This document shows, piece after piece, positions 42,814 to 52,020 of a stretch of DNA of 64,000 nucleotides (position 1 is its first letter; each line of letters begins with the position of its first letter). Below the pieces are notes generated by a model, which saw nothing but the letters and a program-made list of their open reading frames with translations, was not told the DNA's origin and ran no database searches. Source of the stretch: Alphaproteobacteria bacterium (GTDB taxonomy: Bacteria > Pseudomonadota > Alphaproteobacteria > CAAGCB01 > CAG-977); assembly GCA_900768875.1 (NCBI GenBank), contig CAAGEP010000003.1, positions 501,917 through 565,916 of the forward strand. The letters run 5' to 3'. The position numbers were made by a program, and so were the translations under genes.

Positions 42814-45531
42814 TTATCTGGATTCACCCTGCCAAACCGCCTGTTTTACCGGAATTTTGGGCGCGGTAGCATTTTGCACCGTTCTGCTTTGCAACGTCTG
42901 CATCAAGTTCGGCTTGTGCGACATCTGATTCAGCTTGTCCTGCAAAGACCGCGCAGGCGGCGGAGGCGGCGGCATTGTCGATTCCGCTTGTTTCGGCATC
43001 GGCGGCGGCATAGCTCCGGCAGGCGCTAACGGCATCTGCACGCCGTTAAGCGGCGGCGGCATAGCCCCGGCGGGCGCTAACGGCATCTGCACGCCGTTAA
43101 GCGGCGGCGGAACAACCTTGCCTTTCGTCGGCATCGGCGGCGGCATAGCTCCGGCAGGTGCTAACGGCATCTGCACACCGTTAAGCGGCGGCGGAACAAC
43201 TTTGCCTTTTGTCGGCATCGGCGGCGGGGGTGGCGGCATCGTCGATTCCGCTTGTTTCGGCATCGGCGGCATAGCTCCGGCAGGTGCTAACGGCATCTGC
43301 ACGCCGTTAAGCGGCGGCGGAACAACCTTGCCTTTCGTCGGCATCGGCGGCGGCATCGTCATTCCCGCTTGCTTAGGCTGAGAAGCTTCTTTCGGCTTAC
43401 CCGACAAAACGGTTGCAAAATCGGCACGCATCGCGTTTTTGTCCGCTTTTTCCTTTGCAACGGGAGCCTTTCCGTCATTGACTTTGGTTTTGGTGTTCCA
43501 CAAACCGTCCAGTTCTTCCTGAGATTTACCGTAAGTCTGCACTTTCCCGAACGTTTTTTTCTGTTCCTGCAAAGCGTCCAAACGTTTTTCAAACGCCGCG
43601 CCGTAGGTTTCCGACAGTTCGTTTCCTTTAAAGGAATCTTTGGTGTCGGGGGCATACATGTCGCAAATGATTTTCCATTTCGGATCATCTTCGGGAATCG
43701 TTACAACGCCGCGCGGGGAAACCAGCAATCGCGCCGCCAACGGATTGTCGTTCGGGTTCATGTGCGCTTCCAAATCATCCGACCAAGTTGCCTGTTTTTT
43801 CAGTCCGTTTTGATTGGTTGAATCCATGGCGACATTTTTCATGTCCTCCAATCCGAAATTTTTGGTCATCAGCGTTTTGGACGATGCTTTGTACACGCTG
43901 ACAAAACCGATATTTTCCCGTGTTCCGTCGGCAAAGGTAACGGCGTGTTTATCCATATCGCCGCTGCCGCCCGTTACCGAATTTCCCGCGCCCGAATACA
44001 TCATCGCATACCCCGGATTGGGCGATGCGTAAGTATATCCCGCACGTCCGACGCGCTGGGTCGGATTCATATAAGACGACATTTCGTCCCCTGCGATGAA
44101 CGATTGCCCGCGAAAGAAATACTGCGCCCCGTTTTCGTTTGCCTGCTCCAAACGACGGGTAACGGCGGCTTGCGTATCGCCGCGCTGAGCCGCCTGATTT
44201 AACGCCTGCGATATGATTTCATCACGGATTTGCTCCCCGTTCATCCGAGCATAGCGCGCTTTGTCCGCCAAAGAAACGGTCGGATCGTTCATCACACATT
44301 CCTTCAGCTGGCGGGTTTTGTCCGCCTTGTCTTGAACACGCTGATCCATTTGCCCCAGCGTCATTGGCGTAATCGCGCCGACAACGTTTGCTCCGTTTGT
44401 GCTTTGAACGACTCTCAGCGCGTTTTTGATATTGCCGCGCGCGTCTTCGGGTTCAAAAAACGGTGTCAGCAGTTCGTATTTATCGCTTGAATCCTGTCCG
44501 TGCGTCGGACGGCGAATGACAAACACGGACGGATCGGCGACTTTGTCCATATCCGCACCGTCGCAAAATACGGTCTTGAAGCCCGCTTTGTTCATACGAT
44601 CAACCAAAGCCTGCATTTTGTCGGGAGAATCCAATGTAAAACTTTGCGCGCATGCAACGGGTTCGGTCAAATTCTGCATTCCCAGCATCGGCGGCAGTTT
44701 GATAGCGCGGACGGCGTTTTCGCCCTGATACATCTGGCGGGCGTACAGCACGTTTCCGGCTTGTTCTTGAAAATTTTGCGCGCTGTTGTCACGCAGTTCT
44801 TTACACCGCGCGTTCAGTCGGGAACGCAAAGCGTCCGATTGTTCCCGCACATTTTTAATTTCCGCCCCCGTTTGGCTCAAATCCTGTTCGGCGGCCGCGA
44901 TTTTTTTATCGAAAGACTCGGGATTGAAAACGGCTTCTTTTGAAGCGTCATCCTTGGCAGACTGAAAGAACTCATCGATTTTTTGTTTATTTTTATTGAT
45001 GGCGCGTTTATTCAGCAGAACTTTGATTTTGTCTTTCAGAGCTTTGGGTTCAGGCAGTTTGTCCCCCTTTTGCAAAGCGGCGCGCACGTCTTTTTGCATA
45101 GCGGGCGGATACGCGGACAGAAGCGCATCCACGCTGTCGCGAACGGAACGCGTCGCTTCTTTTGTTCGCGCCATCGCGTCAAGCTCTGCCTGTTTTTCCT
45201 TTTCCTGCGCCGATTTTTGGGCTATATCACCGTTCAGCGCGGCTTCTTTTTTCTGAAAAGTTCCGTACAGTTCCGCAATCTGCGCCTGATAACGTTTGTT
45301 TTCCGCCTTGTACAACGTATCCAGCGCCGTATTGTCATCGGCGGCCAATATGTAATCGGTATCAACAAACCGTAAAATTCTGTGTTCGGCTTTTTCACCA
45401 AACGATTGCTCAGAATCCCCGAATTCACGCCGAGCGGCGGAAACCGCCGCAGCTTTGTCGAATCCCTGCGGGATATTATATAAATCCGGCTGCAGTCCCT
45501 GCCATTCTGTTTTTTCTTTTGCGTCCGCCAT
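42814..45531 (-). CDS. Large proline-rich modular protein, candidate effector
   Basis: 905 residues, no signal peptide. Order: N-terminal segment (1-65); long Lys/Glu/Gln coiled-coil region (about 70-285) homologous to the 45654-47744 protein, including the shared KDVRAALQKG; a globular part (about 290-690) with FFRGQSF and GYTYASPNPGYAMMYSG, faintly like ADP-ribosyltransferase folds (weak); then proline-rich repeats (about 715-855) with PPPPPP runs; and a basic tail with KPNLMQTLQSRT ending GESR. Poly-proline runs resemble the profilin-binding parts of actin regulators. Own promoter and terminator. Function unknown. Confidence 0.6.
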   Translation of the reverse strand: MADAKEKTEWQGLQPDLYNIPQGFDKAAAVSAARREFGDSEQSFGEKAEHRILRFVDTDYILAADDNTALDTLYKAENKRYQAQIAELYGTFQKKEAALNGDIAQKSAQEKEKQAELDAMARTKEATRSVRDSVDALLSAYPPAMQKDVRAALQKGDKLPEPKALKDKIKVLLNKRAINKNKQKIDEFFQSAKDDASKEAVFNPESFDKKIAAAEQDLSQTGAEIKNVREQSDALRSRLNARCKELRDNSAQNFQEQAGNVLYARQMYQGENAVRAIKLPPMLGMQNLTEPVACAQSFTLDSPDKMQALVDRMNKAGFKTVFCDGADMDKVADPSVFVIRRPTHGQDSSDKYELLTPFFEPEDARGNIKNALRVVQSTNGANVVGAITPMTLGQMDQRVQDKADKTRQLKECVMNDPTVSLADKARYARMNGEQIRDEIISQALNQAAQRGDTQAAVTRRLEQANENGAQYFFRGQSFIAGDEMSSYMNPTQRVGRAGYTYASPNPGYAMMYSGAGNSVTGGSGDMDKHAVTFADGTRENIGFVSVYKASSKTLMTKNFGLEDMKNVAMDSTNQNGLKKQATWSDDLEAHMNPNDNPLAARLLVSPRGVVTIPEDDPKWKIICDMYAPDTKDSFKGNELSETYGAAFEKRLDALQEQKKTFGKVQTYGKSQEELDGLWNTKTKVNDGKAPVAKEKADKNAMRADFATVLSGKPKEASQPKQAGMTMPPPMPTKGKVVPPPLNGVQMPLAPAGAMPPMPKQAESTMPPPPPPMPTKGKVVPPPLNGVQMPLAPAGAMPPPMPTKGKVVPPPLNGVQMPLAPAGAMPPPLNGVQMPLAPAGAMPPPMPKQAESTMPPPPPPARSLQDKLNQMSHKPNLMQTLQSRTVQNATAPKIPVKQAVWQGESR
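42953..43375 (-). repeat. Proline-rich coding repeats
   Basis: A module encoding NGVQMPLAPAGAMPP recurs at 43025, 43076, 43160 and 43286, with spacings 51, 84 and 126 bp (17, 28 and 42 codons). Copies are nearly identical at DNA level, so length variation between strains is likely. Confidence 0.85.
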
Positions 45532-45570
45532 GGAAAAAGCTCCTTGGAATTCTATCCACTATACCTTTAC

Positions 45571-45599
45571 AGAATAGTCCTTTTCGGAGCTTTTCTCAA
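45571..45599 (-). promoter_or_regulatory. Promoter of the proline-rich gene
   Basis: On the minus strand TTGAGA (45594-45599), 17 bp, TATTCT (45571-45576). Same -35 and spacing as the promoter at 42738-42766. Confidence 0.6.
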
Positions 45600-45619
45600 G
45601 ATTTTTTTGTCCAAAACGC

Positions 45620-45646
45620 AAAGGGCGGGATTTTTCCCCGCACTTT
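45620..45646 (-). terminator. Terminator of the 45654-47744 gene
   Basis: GCGGG/CCCGC stem with flanking A-T pairs and one mismatch, ending in T5. It resembles the terminator at 42780-42808, and the adjoining TTATCTGGATTC is identical in both, so gene ends and terminators were duplicated together. Confidence 0.6.
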
Positions 45647-45653
45647 TTAAAAG

Positions 45654-47744
45654 TTATCTGGATTCGCCGTTGTGCATCCTTTGATTTGTTTGCGGGTGCG
45701 CAGCGGTTTTGTTTTGCGCCGTTCTGTCTTTCAACGTCTGCATCAGGTTCGGTTTCGCCGTCAGTCCGCTCAGTCTGCCCTGCAAAGAAAGCGGTGCTTT
45801 CGCATCGTTTGTTTTCTGCGATTCTTTGTCCTGCCGTTGACGCGCGTACAGCATTTGCCCCGCTTTGGATTCAAAGGATTTAAACATCGTGTCGCGCAGT
45901 TTTTGACATTCGGCGTTCAGATTCGCTTTCAGCGCGCCCTTGCCTTTTTCGGCATCCCACGCGACTTTGTCCGCCTGTTCCGCCGCATGACGCGCGGCGT
46001 CGACTTTTTTGTCAAAAGCCGCGGGGTTGACCGCCGCTTCGCAAACCGTTTTATCCTTGACCTGTTTAAAGCAGTTTTCGACGACGTTCCGTCCCTGTTC
46101 GATTTTTTTGCGGTTGAACATCAGTTTGATTTTGTCTTTGAACGTCTTGGGCGCGGGCATTTCCGCCTTTTTGTCCGTTTCAACCCCTTTTTGCAAAGCG
46201 GCGCGCACGTCTTTTCGCATGGATTCGGGATAGGCGGCGACAAAATCGTCAACCGCGCCCTGAACCATTTTCGCAGTTGCCTGCTTTTGTTCCAAAGCGT
46301 CCGCCGCCGCGGCTTTGTCAAAGCTGTCTTTGCGTTTGTTTTTCAAATCGGTTTCGTACGCGGCTTCGTCCTGTTTGAACTGCGTGTGCAACTGATGAAT
46401 ACGGTTGTGATAAGCTTTGTTTTCCGTTTGATACAACCGCAGCAAAGCCGCCCCGTCGTTGTCCGCCGCCAGACAGAGGGGATCGACGCCGTCCGCCGTT
46501 TTCTGATCCTCCTCGGCTTGTTTAACCGCAGCTTCGCGGTTGACGTCGCAGGGCAAATTATGCAACCCGCCGTCGATTTCAGCCCAAACGGAACGCACAT
46601 ATCCGGCGGATTTCTCCATCAAATCCAACTGTTCCTTTTCAGCTTCTTTCCGCCGCTGTTCTTCCGCCGCCGCCCCGTATCGGTCGTCATATTCCCGACG
46701 CGGCAGGATGTTTTGCCCGTCCTGATTTTCCACACCGACGTTTACGTCCTGCAAAAAACGTTCGCCCGGAAAACATTTTTCGACCAAAGGTTCCATATAT
46801 TTCAGGCAATCATAAGCGTTTCGCGGCACATAGTCGAATTCCGGCGCGCGCAGTTCGCGGGTGATTTTTTCATCGGCGGGCGGTTCGGACATCATGCCCG
46901 TCGTCAGACTTCTGAAATAAAAAGCCTCGTCAACTTTATTCCCCGTGCGCGCCGTAGAGGGAACGCTTTTTTGTGCGGTTTCCAAATCCCTACCGAATAT
47001 TTTGTTCAGCCGGTCTTTGTCAAACCACTGCTCCAAATTTTTCGGGGCGATTTGAAACATATTGGGATGATACTGTTGCGCATACAGCTCCGCAACAGGC
47101 ATCTCTTCCGCATATCCTTTCATCCCCGCCAAAACACATTCATCTTCGGGTTTTCCCGCCTCTTTAGCCGCGGCATAGGCGAAATAACCTTTGCGAGCAG
47201 TTCCCCATTTCGCTCCGGGACGGTTTCTGACATCATACAGATATTGGTATGCCGCCGTATCGGCGGCGGATTCCCCGATTCGTTCGACAAAGATCTGCTC
47301 CGCCGTATTTATTTTCAATCCCCTCCATTCGGTTCGGCGGGATTGTTCAAAATGCTGCAATTCATGCGCCAAAAGAGCGGCACCGTCATAGCCCGACACG
47401 CTTTTCGGGTCCAAAACGATTATGTTTAGACTCGGACTATAATAACCGCCCACCTTGGGGGAGCAACCTTCTATATGCAAGGTAGGACGCTCTTCCGGCG
47501 GAACGTCGGCAAACTTGGCAACCGTGCGTTCGCTTTCCGCCAGTTTGCCGATAACATCCGCCAAAGAGCGGGTATCTTTTTCATCGCCCCGCACTTTCAG
47601 ATAGTCGTTTTCCCCCGCGCCGAAATAAACGCGGCTTAGGCTTGAATCTTTTTCATCCGCAACGATGCGGACGTTTTTCAATTCCCCCGCTTCAGACTGC
47701 TCCGTTCTTGGATTTTGAAATGCGGATTTTAACGTTTCTGCCAT
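45654..47744 (-). CDS. HExxH putative metallopeptidase fused to a coiled-coil/basic-tail module
   Basis: The start at 47744 (MAETLKSAFQ) is chosen for its AAGGAGA site. 696 residues, no signal peptide. The N-terminal domain has HELQH at 127-131 and ERIGESAADTAAY with Glu158, a divergent member of the window's HExxH family. From about residue 430 a coiled-coil region (KDVRAALQKG, FKDKIKLMFNRKK) and a basic tail KPNLMQTLKDRT ending GESR are homologous to the proline-rich neighbour. So the two genes share a carrier module with different front domains. Own promoter (47776-47804). Confidence 0.65.
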   Translation of the reverse strand: MAETLKSAFQNPRTEQSEAGELKNVRIVADEKDSSLSRVYFGAGENDYLKVRGDEKDTRSLADVIGKLAESERTVAKFADVPPEERPTLHIEGCSPKVGGYYSPSLNIIVLDPKSVSGYDGAALLAHELQHFEQSRRTEWRGLKINTAEQIFVERIGESAADTAAYQYLYDVRNRPGAKWGTARKGYFAYAAAKEAGKPEDECVLAGMKGYAEEMPVAELYAQQYHPNMFQIAPKNLEQWFDKDRLNKIFGRDLETAQKSVPSTARTGNKVDEAFYFRSLTTGMMSEPPADEKITRELRAPEFDYVPRNAYDCLKYMEPLVEKCFPGERFLQDVNVGVENQDGQNILPRREYDDRYGAAAEEQRRKEAEKEQLDLMEKSAGYVRSVWAEIDGGLHNLPCDVNREAAVKQAEEDQKTADGVDPLCLAADNDGAALLRLYQTENKAYHNRIHQLHTQFKQDEAAYETDLKNKRKDSFDKAAAADALEQKQATAKMVQGAVDDFVAAYPESMRKDVRAALQKGVETDKKAEMPAPKTFKDKIKLMFNRKKIEQGRNVVENCFKQVKDKTVCEAAVNPAAFDKKVDAARHAAEQADKVAWDAEKGKGALKANLNAECQKLRDTMFKSFESKAGQMLYARQRQDKESQKTNDAKAPLSLQGRLSGLTAKPNLMQTLKDRTAQNKTAAHPQTNQRMHNGESR

Positions 47745-47775
47745 GGGAATCTCCTTTGCCGATTGGACAAAAAAA

Positions 47776-47804
47776 ATTTTATTCCCAAAAAGCCCGAAAA
47801 TCAA
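47776..47804 (-). promoter_or_regulatory. Promoter of the 45654-47744 gene
   Basis: On the minus strand TTGATT (47799-47804), 17 bp, TAAAAT (47776-47781). Confidence 0.5.
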
Positions 47805-47883
47805 TCCCAATCGGCACAGAAATTCCTGCCATCTCTATTCCGCAAAAACACAATTATGCATAAAAATGCGTAACAGCCGATTT

Positions 47884-48177
47884 TTAAACCGGCAGTTTGC
47901 GCACCTTGCTGACGGGCGCGTAGTATTCGTGTTCCAGTTCGTTATCCAAAATTTCGGCAATCAGCACTTTGTCCTGCTTTTGCAAAGCGGTGACCGCTTT
48001 GGGGGACAGATATTCCAGCAAAATGGCGCGCTTGCCGTCGCGCATCAGCAGGGCGGATTGAATTCCGTCATAGAAAAAGCGCGGCTGAACGGGCGCACCC
48101 GTGCGCGCCCGAATACAAAGCAACAGTTCGCCGTCTTTGTTTAAAACAACGTCGTACAGTCCTTCTTTTTCAGCCAT
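47884..48177 (-). CDS. Hypothetical 97-residue protein in the gatCAB operon
   Basis: A compact, beta-rich looking sequence with no signal peptide (MAEKEGLYDVVLNKDG start, KVRKLPV end). No family recognised. It begins 16 nt after gatB and is probably co-transcribed with it. Confidence 0.6.
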   Translation of the reverse strand: MAEKEGLYDVVLNKDGELLLCIRARTGAPVQPRFFYDGIQSALLMRDGKRAILLEYLSPKAVTALQKQDKVLIAEILDNELEHEYYAPVSKVRKLPV

Positions 48178-48193
48178 CGCTTTTTCCTTTGTT

Positions 48194-49648
48194 TTACGCG
48201 TCCAGTTTCTGTTTGACCAGCTGGTTCAGCATGGCGGGGTTCGCCTTGCCTTGCGAAGCGCGCATCGTCTGACCGACAAACCAGCCCAACAGTTTTTCTT
48301 TGCCGCCTTTGTATTCGGCAACTTTGTCGGGGTTGGCGGCAATCACGTCATCAATCATTTTTTCAATGGCGGATGTGTCGGTGACCTGCTTCAATCCTTT
48401 TTCCGCAACGATTTCGTCAGGGGATTTGCCCTCTTCGACCATAAAGGCGAACACGTCTTTCGCAATACGCGAAGAAATCGTCCCGTCGTTGACTAAATCA
48501 ACCATGCGCCCCAAGTTTTCGGGCTTCACGGGGCTGTCGGCAATGGATTTGCCCAGCTTGTTCAGCACGGCGAACAAATCGCCCATGATGTAGTTGGCGA
48601 CCTTTTTCGCATCATGCCCTTTTGCCGCGGCTTCAAAGTAAGCGGCAATGTCTTTTTCCGCGACCAGCTGTCCCGCGTCGTAAGCAGGCAAGCCGTAATC
48701 CGCCGTAAAGCGCGCTTTTTTCGCGTCGGGCAGTTCGGGCATTTCGCCGCGCAGACGTTCAATCAAAGCATCGTCCAAGCGCAGCGGAATCAAATCGGGA
48801 TCGTAGAAATAACGATAGTCGATTGCCGTTTCTTTCGACCGCATGGTTTTGGTAACGCCCTTGACGGAATCGAATTTGCGGGTTTCCTGAACGACTCTGC
48901 CGCCCTCCTCCAGCAATTCGACCTGCCGTTTGGCTTCGTATTCAATCGCCTGCATCACGAAACGGATGGAGTTCACGTTTTTGATTTCCGCGCGCGTGCC
49001 GAACGGTTCGCCGGGGTGACGGACGGAAACGTTCGCATCGCAGCGCATCGACCCTTCGTCCATATTGCCGTCGCACGAACCGATGTAGCGCACAATCGAG
49101 CGCAGTTTGCGCAAGTATGCGCCCGCTTCTTCGGGCGAACGGATGTCGGGACGGGACACGATTTCCATCAAAGCCACGCCCGCGCGGTTCAAATCGACAA
49201 AAGACTTGCTGGGGTGCTGATCGTGCATCAGCTTGCCCGCGTCCTGTTCCAAGTGCAAACGTTCAATGCCGATACGGCGCGTTTCGCCGTTTTCCAAATC
49301 GACGTCGATATAGCCGTCGGAAACAATCGGGTGGTCGGACTGTGAAATCTGATAGCCGTTCGGCAAATCCGCATAGTAGTAGTTTTTGCGCGCGAAAATC
49401 GATTTTTTGTTAATCGTCGCGTTCAAACCGAAGCCCGTTTTAATCGCCTGTTCCACGCATTTGTGGTTGACGACGGGCAACATGCCGGGGAAACCCGCGT
49501 CGACAAAGCTGACCTGCGTGTTGGCTTCCGCGCCGAACGCGGTCGCCGCGCCCGAAAACAGTTTCGCGTTGGAAATGACTTCGCAATGGACTTCCAGCCC
49601 GACAACGATTTCCCAGTCGCCCGTTTCGCCTTTGATAATATACGACAT
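48194..49648 (-). CDS. gatB: Aspartyl/glutamyl-tRNA amidotransferase subunit B
   Basis: 484 residues starting MSYIIKGETGDWEIVVGLEVH. The GLEVH opening, the CDGNMDEGSMRCDANVS segment near 200 and the C-terminal YqeY-like tail domain match GatB. It activates Glu-tRNA(Gln) or Asp-tRNA(Asn) for transamidation. It follows gatA by 1 nt. tRNA-Gln lies elsewhere in the same window. Confidence 0.95.
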   Translation of the reverse strand: MSYIIKGETGDWEIVVGLEVHCEVISNAKLFSGAATAFGAEANTQVSFVDAGFPGMLPVVNHKCVEQAIKTGFGLNATINKKSIFARKNYYYADLPNGYQISQSDHPIVSDGYIDVDLENGETRRIGIERLHLEQDAGKLMHDQHPSKSFVDLNRAGVALMEIVSRPDIRSPEEAGAYLRKLRSIVRYIGSCDGNMDEGSMRCDANVSVRHPGEPFGTRAEIKNVNSIRFVMQAIEYEAKRQVELLEEGGRVVQETRKFDSVKGVTKTMRSKETAIDYRYFYDPDLIPLRLDDALIERLRGEMPELPDAKKARFTADYGLPAYDAGQLVAEKDIAAYFEAAAKGHDAKKVANYIMGDLFAVLNKLGKSIADSPVKPENLGRMVDLVNDGTISSRIAKDVFAFMVEEGKSPDEIVAEKGLKQVTDTSAIEKMIDDVIAANPDKVAEYKGGKEKLLGWFVGQTMRASQGKANPAMLNQLVKQKLDA

Positions 49649-49649
49649 C

Positions 49650-51143
49650 TTATTTTCCTCCCGCGCGCAAAGGACGAATCGGCATGCCTGACATGGATTC
49701 GATTACGTCGGCGACGCGCAAAATCTTTTCTTCTTCAAAACTGTTGCCGATGACCTGCAATCCGATGGGCAGACCGTTGACTTCGGACGTTCCCGCGGGA
49801 ACGCAAACCGACGGCAGCCCCGCCAAAGACGACGGAACCGTAAACACGTCGTACAGCTGCATTTTCAAAGGATCGCTTGTGCTGTCGTCGTCCTTGCCGA
49901 ACGCCGTTTCGGGCGCGGCGGGCGCCAAAATTACGTCAACCTGCTTGTAAGCTTCCGCAAATTCGCGGCACAACAGGCGGCGGACTTTCTGCGCTTTCAG
50001 ATAGCATGTTTCGTAGTAGCCTTCCAACAGGATGCAAGTGCCAATCATGATGCGGCGCTTGACTTCCTTGCCGAAACCTTCGGTGCGGGTGTTCGTGTAC
50101 ATCTCGTCCAAAGACTTGCCGTCAACGCGCAAACCGTACTTCACTCCGTCATAGCGGGCAAGGTTCGACGACGCTTCCGCCGGCGCAATCAGGTAATAAG
50201 TCGGCAAAGCGTACGGTGTGGACGGCAGGGAAATATCGACGATTTCCGCGCCCGCTTCACGCAGTTTCTGCGCCGTTTTTTCCCAAACGTGACGCACGTC
50301 GGCGTTCAAACCCTTGTCGGGATTGTATTCGCGGGGAATCCCGATGCGCAAGCCCTTGACATCGCCCGTCAAAGCTTTCGTGTAATCGGGAACGGGAATG
50401 TTCATCGACGTCGAATCCTTGGCGTCAAAGCCCGCCATGGAACCCAGCATAATCGCCGTGTCGCGCACCGTGCGGGTCATCGTGCCCGCTTGGTCCAGCG
50501 AGGACGCGAACGCCACCATGCCCCAGCGCGAGCAACGCCCGTACGTCGGCTTGCACCCGACAATGCCGCAGAACGAAGCGGGCGTGCGGATTGAACCGCC
50601 CGTGTCCGATCCCGTCGCCGCCATGCACAGCCCCGCCGCGACAGCCGCCGCGGAACCGCCCGACGACCCGCCGGGGATAAGGAACTTGTTGGGGTTGTTT
50701 TTGTCTTTGTACGGGTTGCGAACCGCGCCGTACCAGCTGGTCAGGTTCGCCGTGCCCATCGCGAATTCGTCCATGTTGGTCTTGCCCAGCATGACGGAGC
50801 CTTCGTCTTCCAGTTTTTGGGAAACGGTCGATTCATAAGGCGGCACAAAGCCGTCCAAAATATGAGAACAAGCGGTCGTGCGAACGCCTTTGGTGCAATA
50901 GAGGTCTTTCATCCCGACAGGAATCCCCTCCATTTTACCGATTTTTTCGCCTTTGGCGCGGCGATCGTCGGAACGCTTCGCGCGTTCCAAAGCGACTTCG
51001 GGCGTTTCAATGACATACGCGTTCAATTCGCGCGCTTTCGCCATTTCGTCCAAGTGAGCCTGCGTCAGCTCGACTGCGGAAAACTCTTTTTTCGCCAAGC
51101 CGTCCAAAGCTTCGGCGACTGTCAATTCAACTAAGTCGGTCAT
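49650..51143 (-). CDS. gatA: Aspartyl/glutamyl-tRNA amidotransferase subunit A
   Basis: 497 residues of the amidase-signature family: catalytic Lys in VGMKDLYCTKG near 77 and the Ser-rich GGSSGGSAAAVAAGLC and GSDTGGSIRTPASFCG stretches near 155-185. It releases ammonia from glutamine for GatB. It starts 3 nt after gatC. Confidence 0.95.
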   Translation of the reverse strand: MTDLVELTVAEALDGLAKKEFSAVELTQAHLDEMAKARELNAYVIETPEVALERAKRSDDRRAKGEKIGKMEGIPVGMKDLYCTKGVRTTACSHILDGFVPPYESTVSQKLEDEGSVMLGKTNMDEFAMGTANLTSWYGAVRNPYKDKNNPNKFLIPGGSSGGSAAAVAAGLCMAATGSDTGGSIRTPASFCGIVGCKPTYGRCSRWGMVAFASSLDQAGTMTRTVRDTAIMLGSMAGFDAKDSTSMNIPVPDYTKALTGDVKGLRIGIPREYNPDKGLNADVRHVWEKTAQKLREAGAEIVDISLPSTPYALPTYYLIAPAEASSNLARYDGVKYGLRVDGKSLDEMYTNTRTEGFGKEVKRRIMIGTCILLEGYYETCYLKAQKVRRLLCREFAEAYKQVDVILAPAAPETAFGKDDDSTSDPLKMQLYDVFTVPSSLAGLPSVCVPAGTSEVNGLPIGLQVIGNSFEEEKILRVADVIESMSGMPIRPLRAGGK

Positions 51144-51146
51144 TGT

Positions 51147-51437
51147 TTACTCCACCACTTTGGGAACCAGAAAATAGCCGTCCATCCGATCGGGGGCGTT
51201 TGCCAGAATTTCGTCGCGAATTCCGCCGTCGGTAATCACGTCTTCGCGTTCGCGCAAAGCCATGTCGTCAACCACCGAATTCATCGGCAAAACGTCGTCC
51301 GTGTTGACATCTTTCAACTGATCGACCCAGCCCAGAATCTTGGTCAGTTCGCCGACCATTTCATCCATATTTTCGTCGGGAATCCGCAAACGCGACAAGA
51401 TTCCCAACCGCTTGACCATATCCCTGTCGATTGACAT
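51147..51437 (-). CDS. gatC: Aspartyl/glutamyl-tRNA amidotransferase subunit C
   Basis: The start at 51437 (MSIDRDMVKRLGILSRL) follows AGGAG; an upstream in-frame ATG at 51473 is less likely. About 96 residues, with the conserved LSRL and the RPDR-like ANAPDRMDGYFLVPKVVE end. It stabilises the GatA-GatB complex. First gene of the operon, divergent from ruvX. Confidence 0.92.
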   Translation of the reverse strand: MSIDRDMVKRLGILSRLRIPDENMDEMVGELTKILGWVDQLKDVNTDDVLPMNSVVDDMALREREDVITDGGIRDEILANAPDRMDGYFLVPKVVE

Positions 51438-51480
51438 AGGTGTACTTGCTCCTGTATTAGTATAAAAAAACAAACTTTGA

Positions 51481-51980
51481 TGAAAGTATCATTTACGATG
51501 ACGGACGGCAAGAACATTCCCGTTTTTTCTTTGACTGAATTTCAAAATACCGTCAAGCGCGGCACGTCGCTGGTCGGATTGGACATCGGCACGAAAACCG
51601 TCGGGCTGGCGGTGTCGGATACGCTGTGGATGACGGCGACGCCTTTAAAAACCGTGTTTCGCAAAAGCTTTCAATACGACTTGGACAATCTGGCGCAACA
51701 GCTGAAAGGGCGCGACATCGGCGCGTTCGTGTCGGGACTGCCTTTGCAAACCGACGGGAAAGCGGGGGCGCAAGCGCAATACACCCTTGAACAAGCGCAA
51801 AAAATCGCCGACGCTTTCGGCAAGCCCGTCTTTTTCCAAGACGAACGCTATTCTTCCGCCGCCGTTGAACGCACGATGATTGACGCTTACGACATGAGCC
51901 GCAAAAAACGCAAACAAAAGCTGGACGCGGGCGCGGCGGCGTTCATTCTGCAAACGTTTTTGGATATGATAGCCGTTTAG
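51481..51980 (+). CDS. ruvX: Putative pre-16S rRNA nuclease / Holliday junction resolvase-like protein
   Basis: About 166 residues (start MKVSFTMTDG; a later Met at residue 7 is possible). RNase H-like motifs: LVGLDIGTKTVGLAVSD near 32 with the first Asp, FVSGLPLQTDG near 84, and DERYSSAAVE near 120. This is the RuvX/YqgF family, which matures 16S rRNA 5' ends. Divergent from gatC. Confidence 0.9.
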
Positions 51981-52020
51981 CCGTCTTGCGCGGTTTGAAA
52001 AATCCTTTCATTCTGGTCGT

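Noticed and set aside
42814..45531. Firm call as ADP-ribosyltransferase toxin
   Set aside because: Only a faint FRG...YASPN pattern is seen; the catalytic Glu motif cannot be placed, so it is only mentioned.
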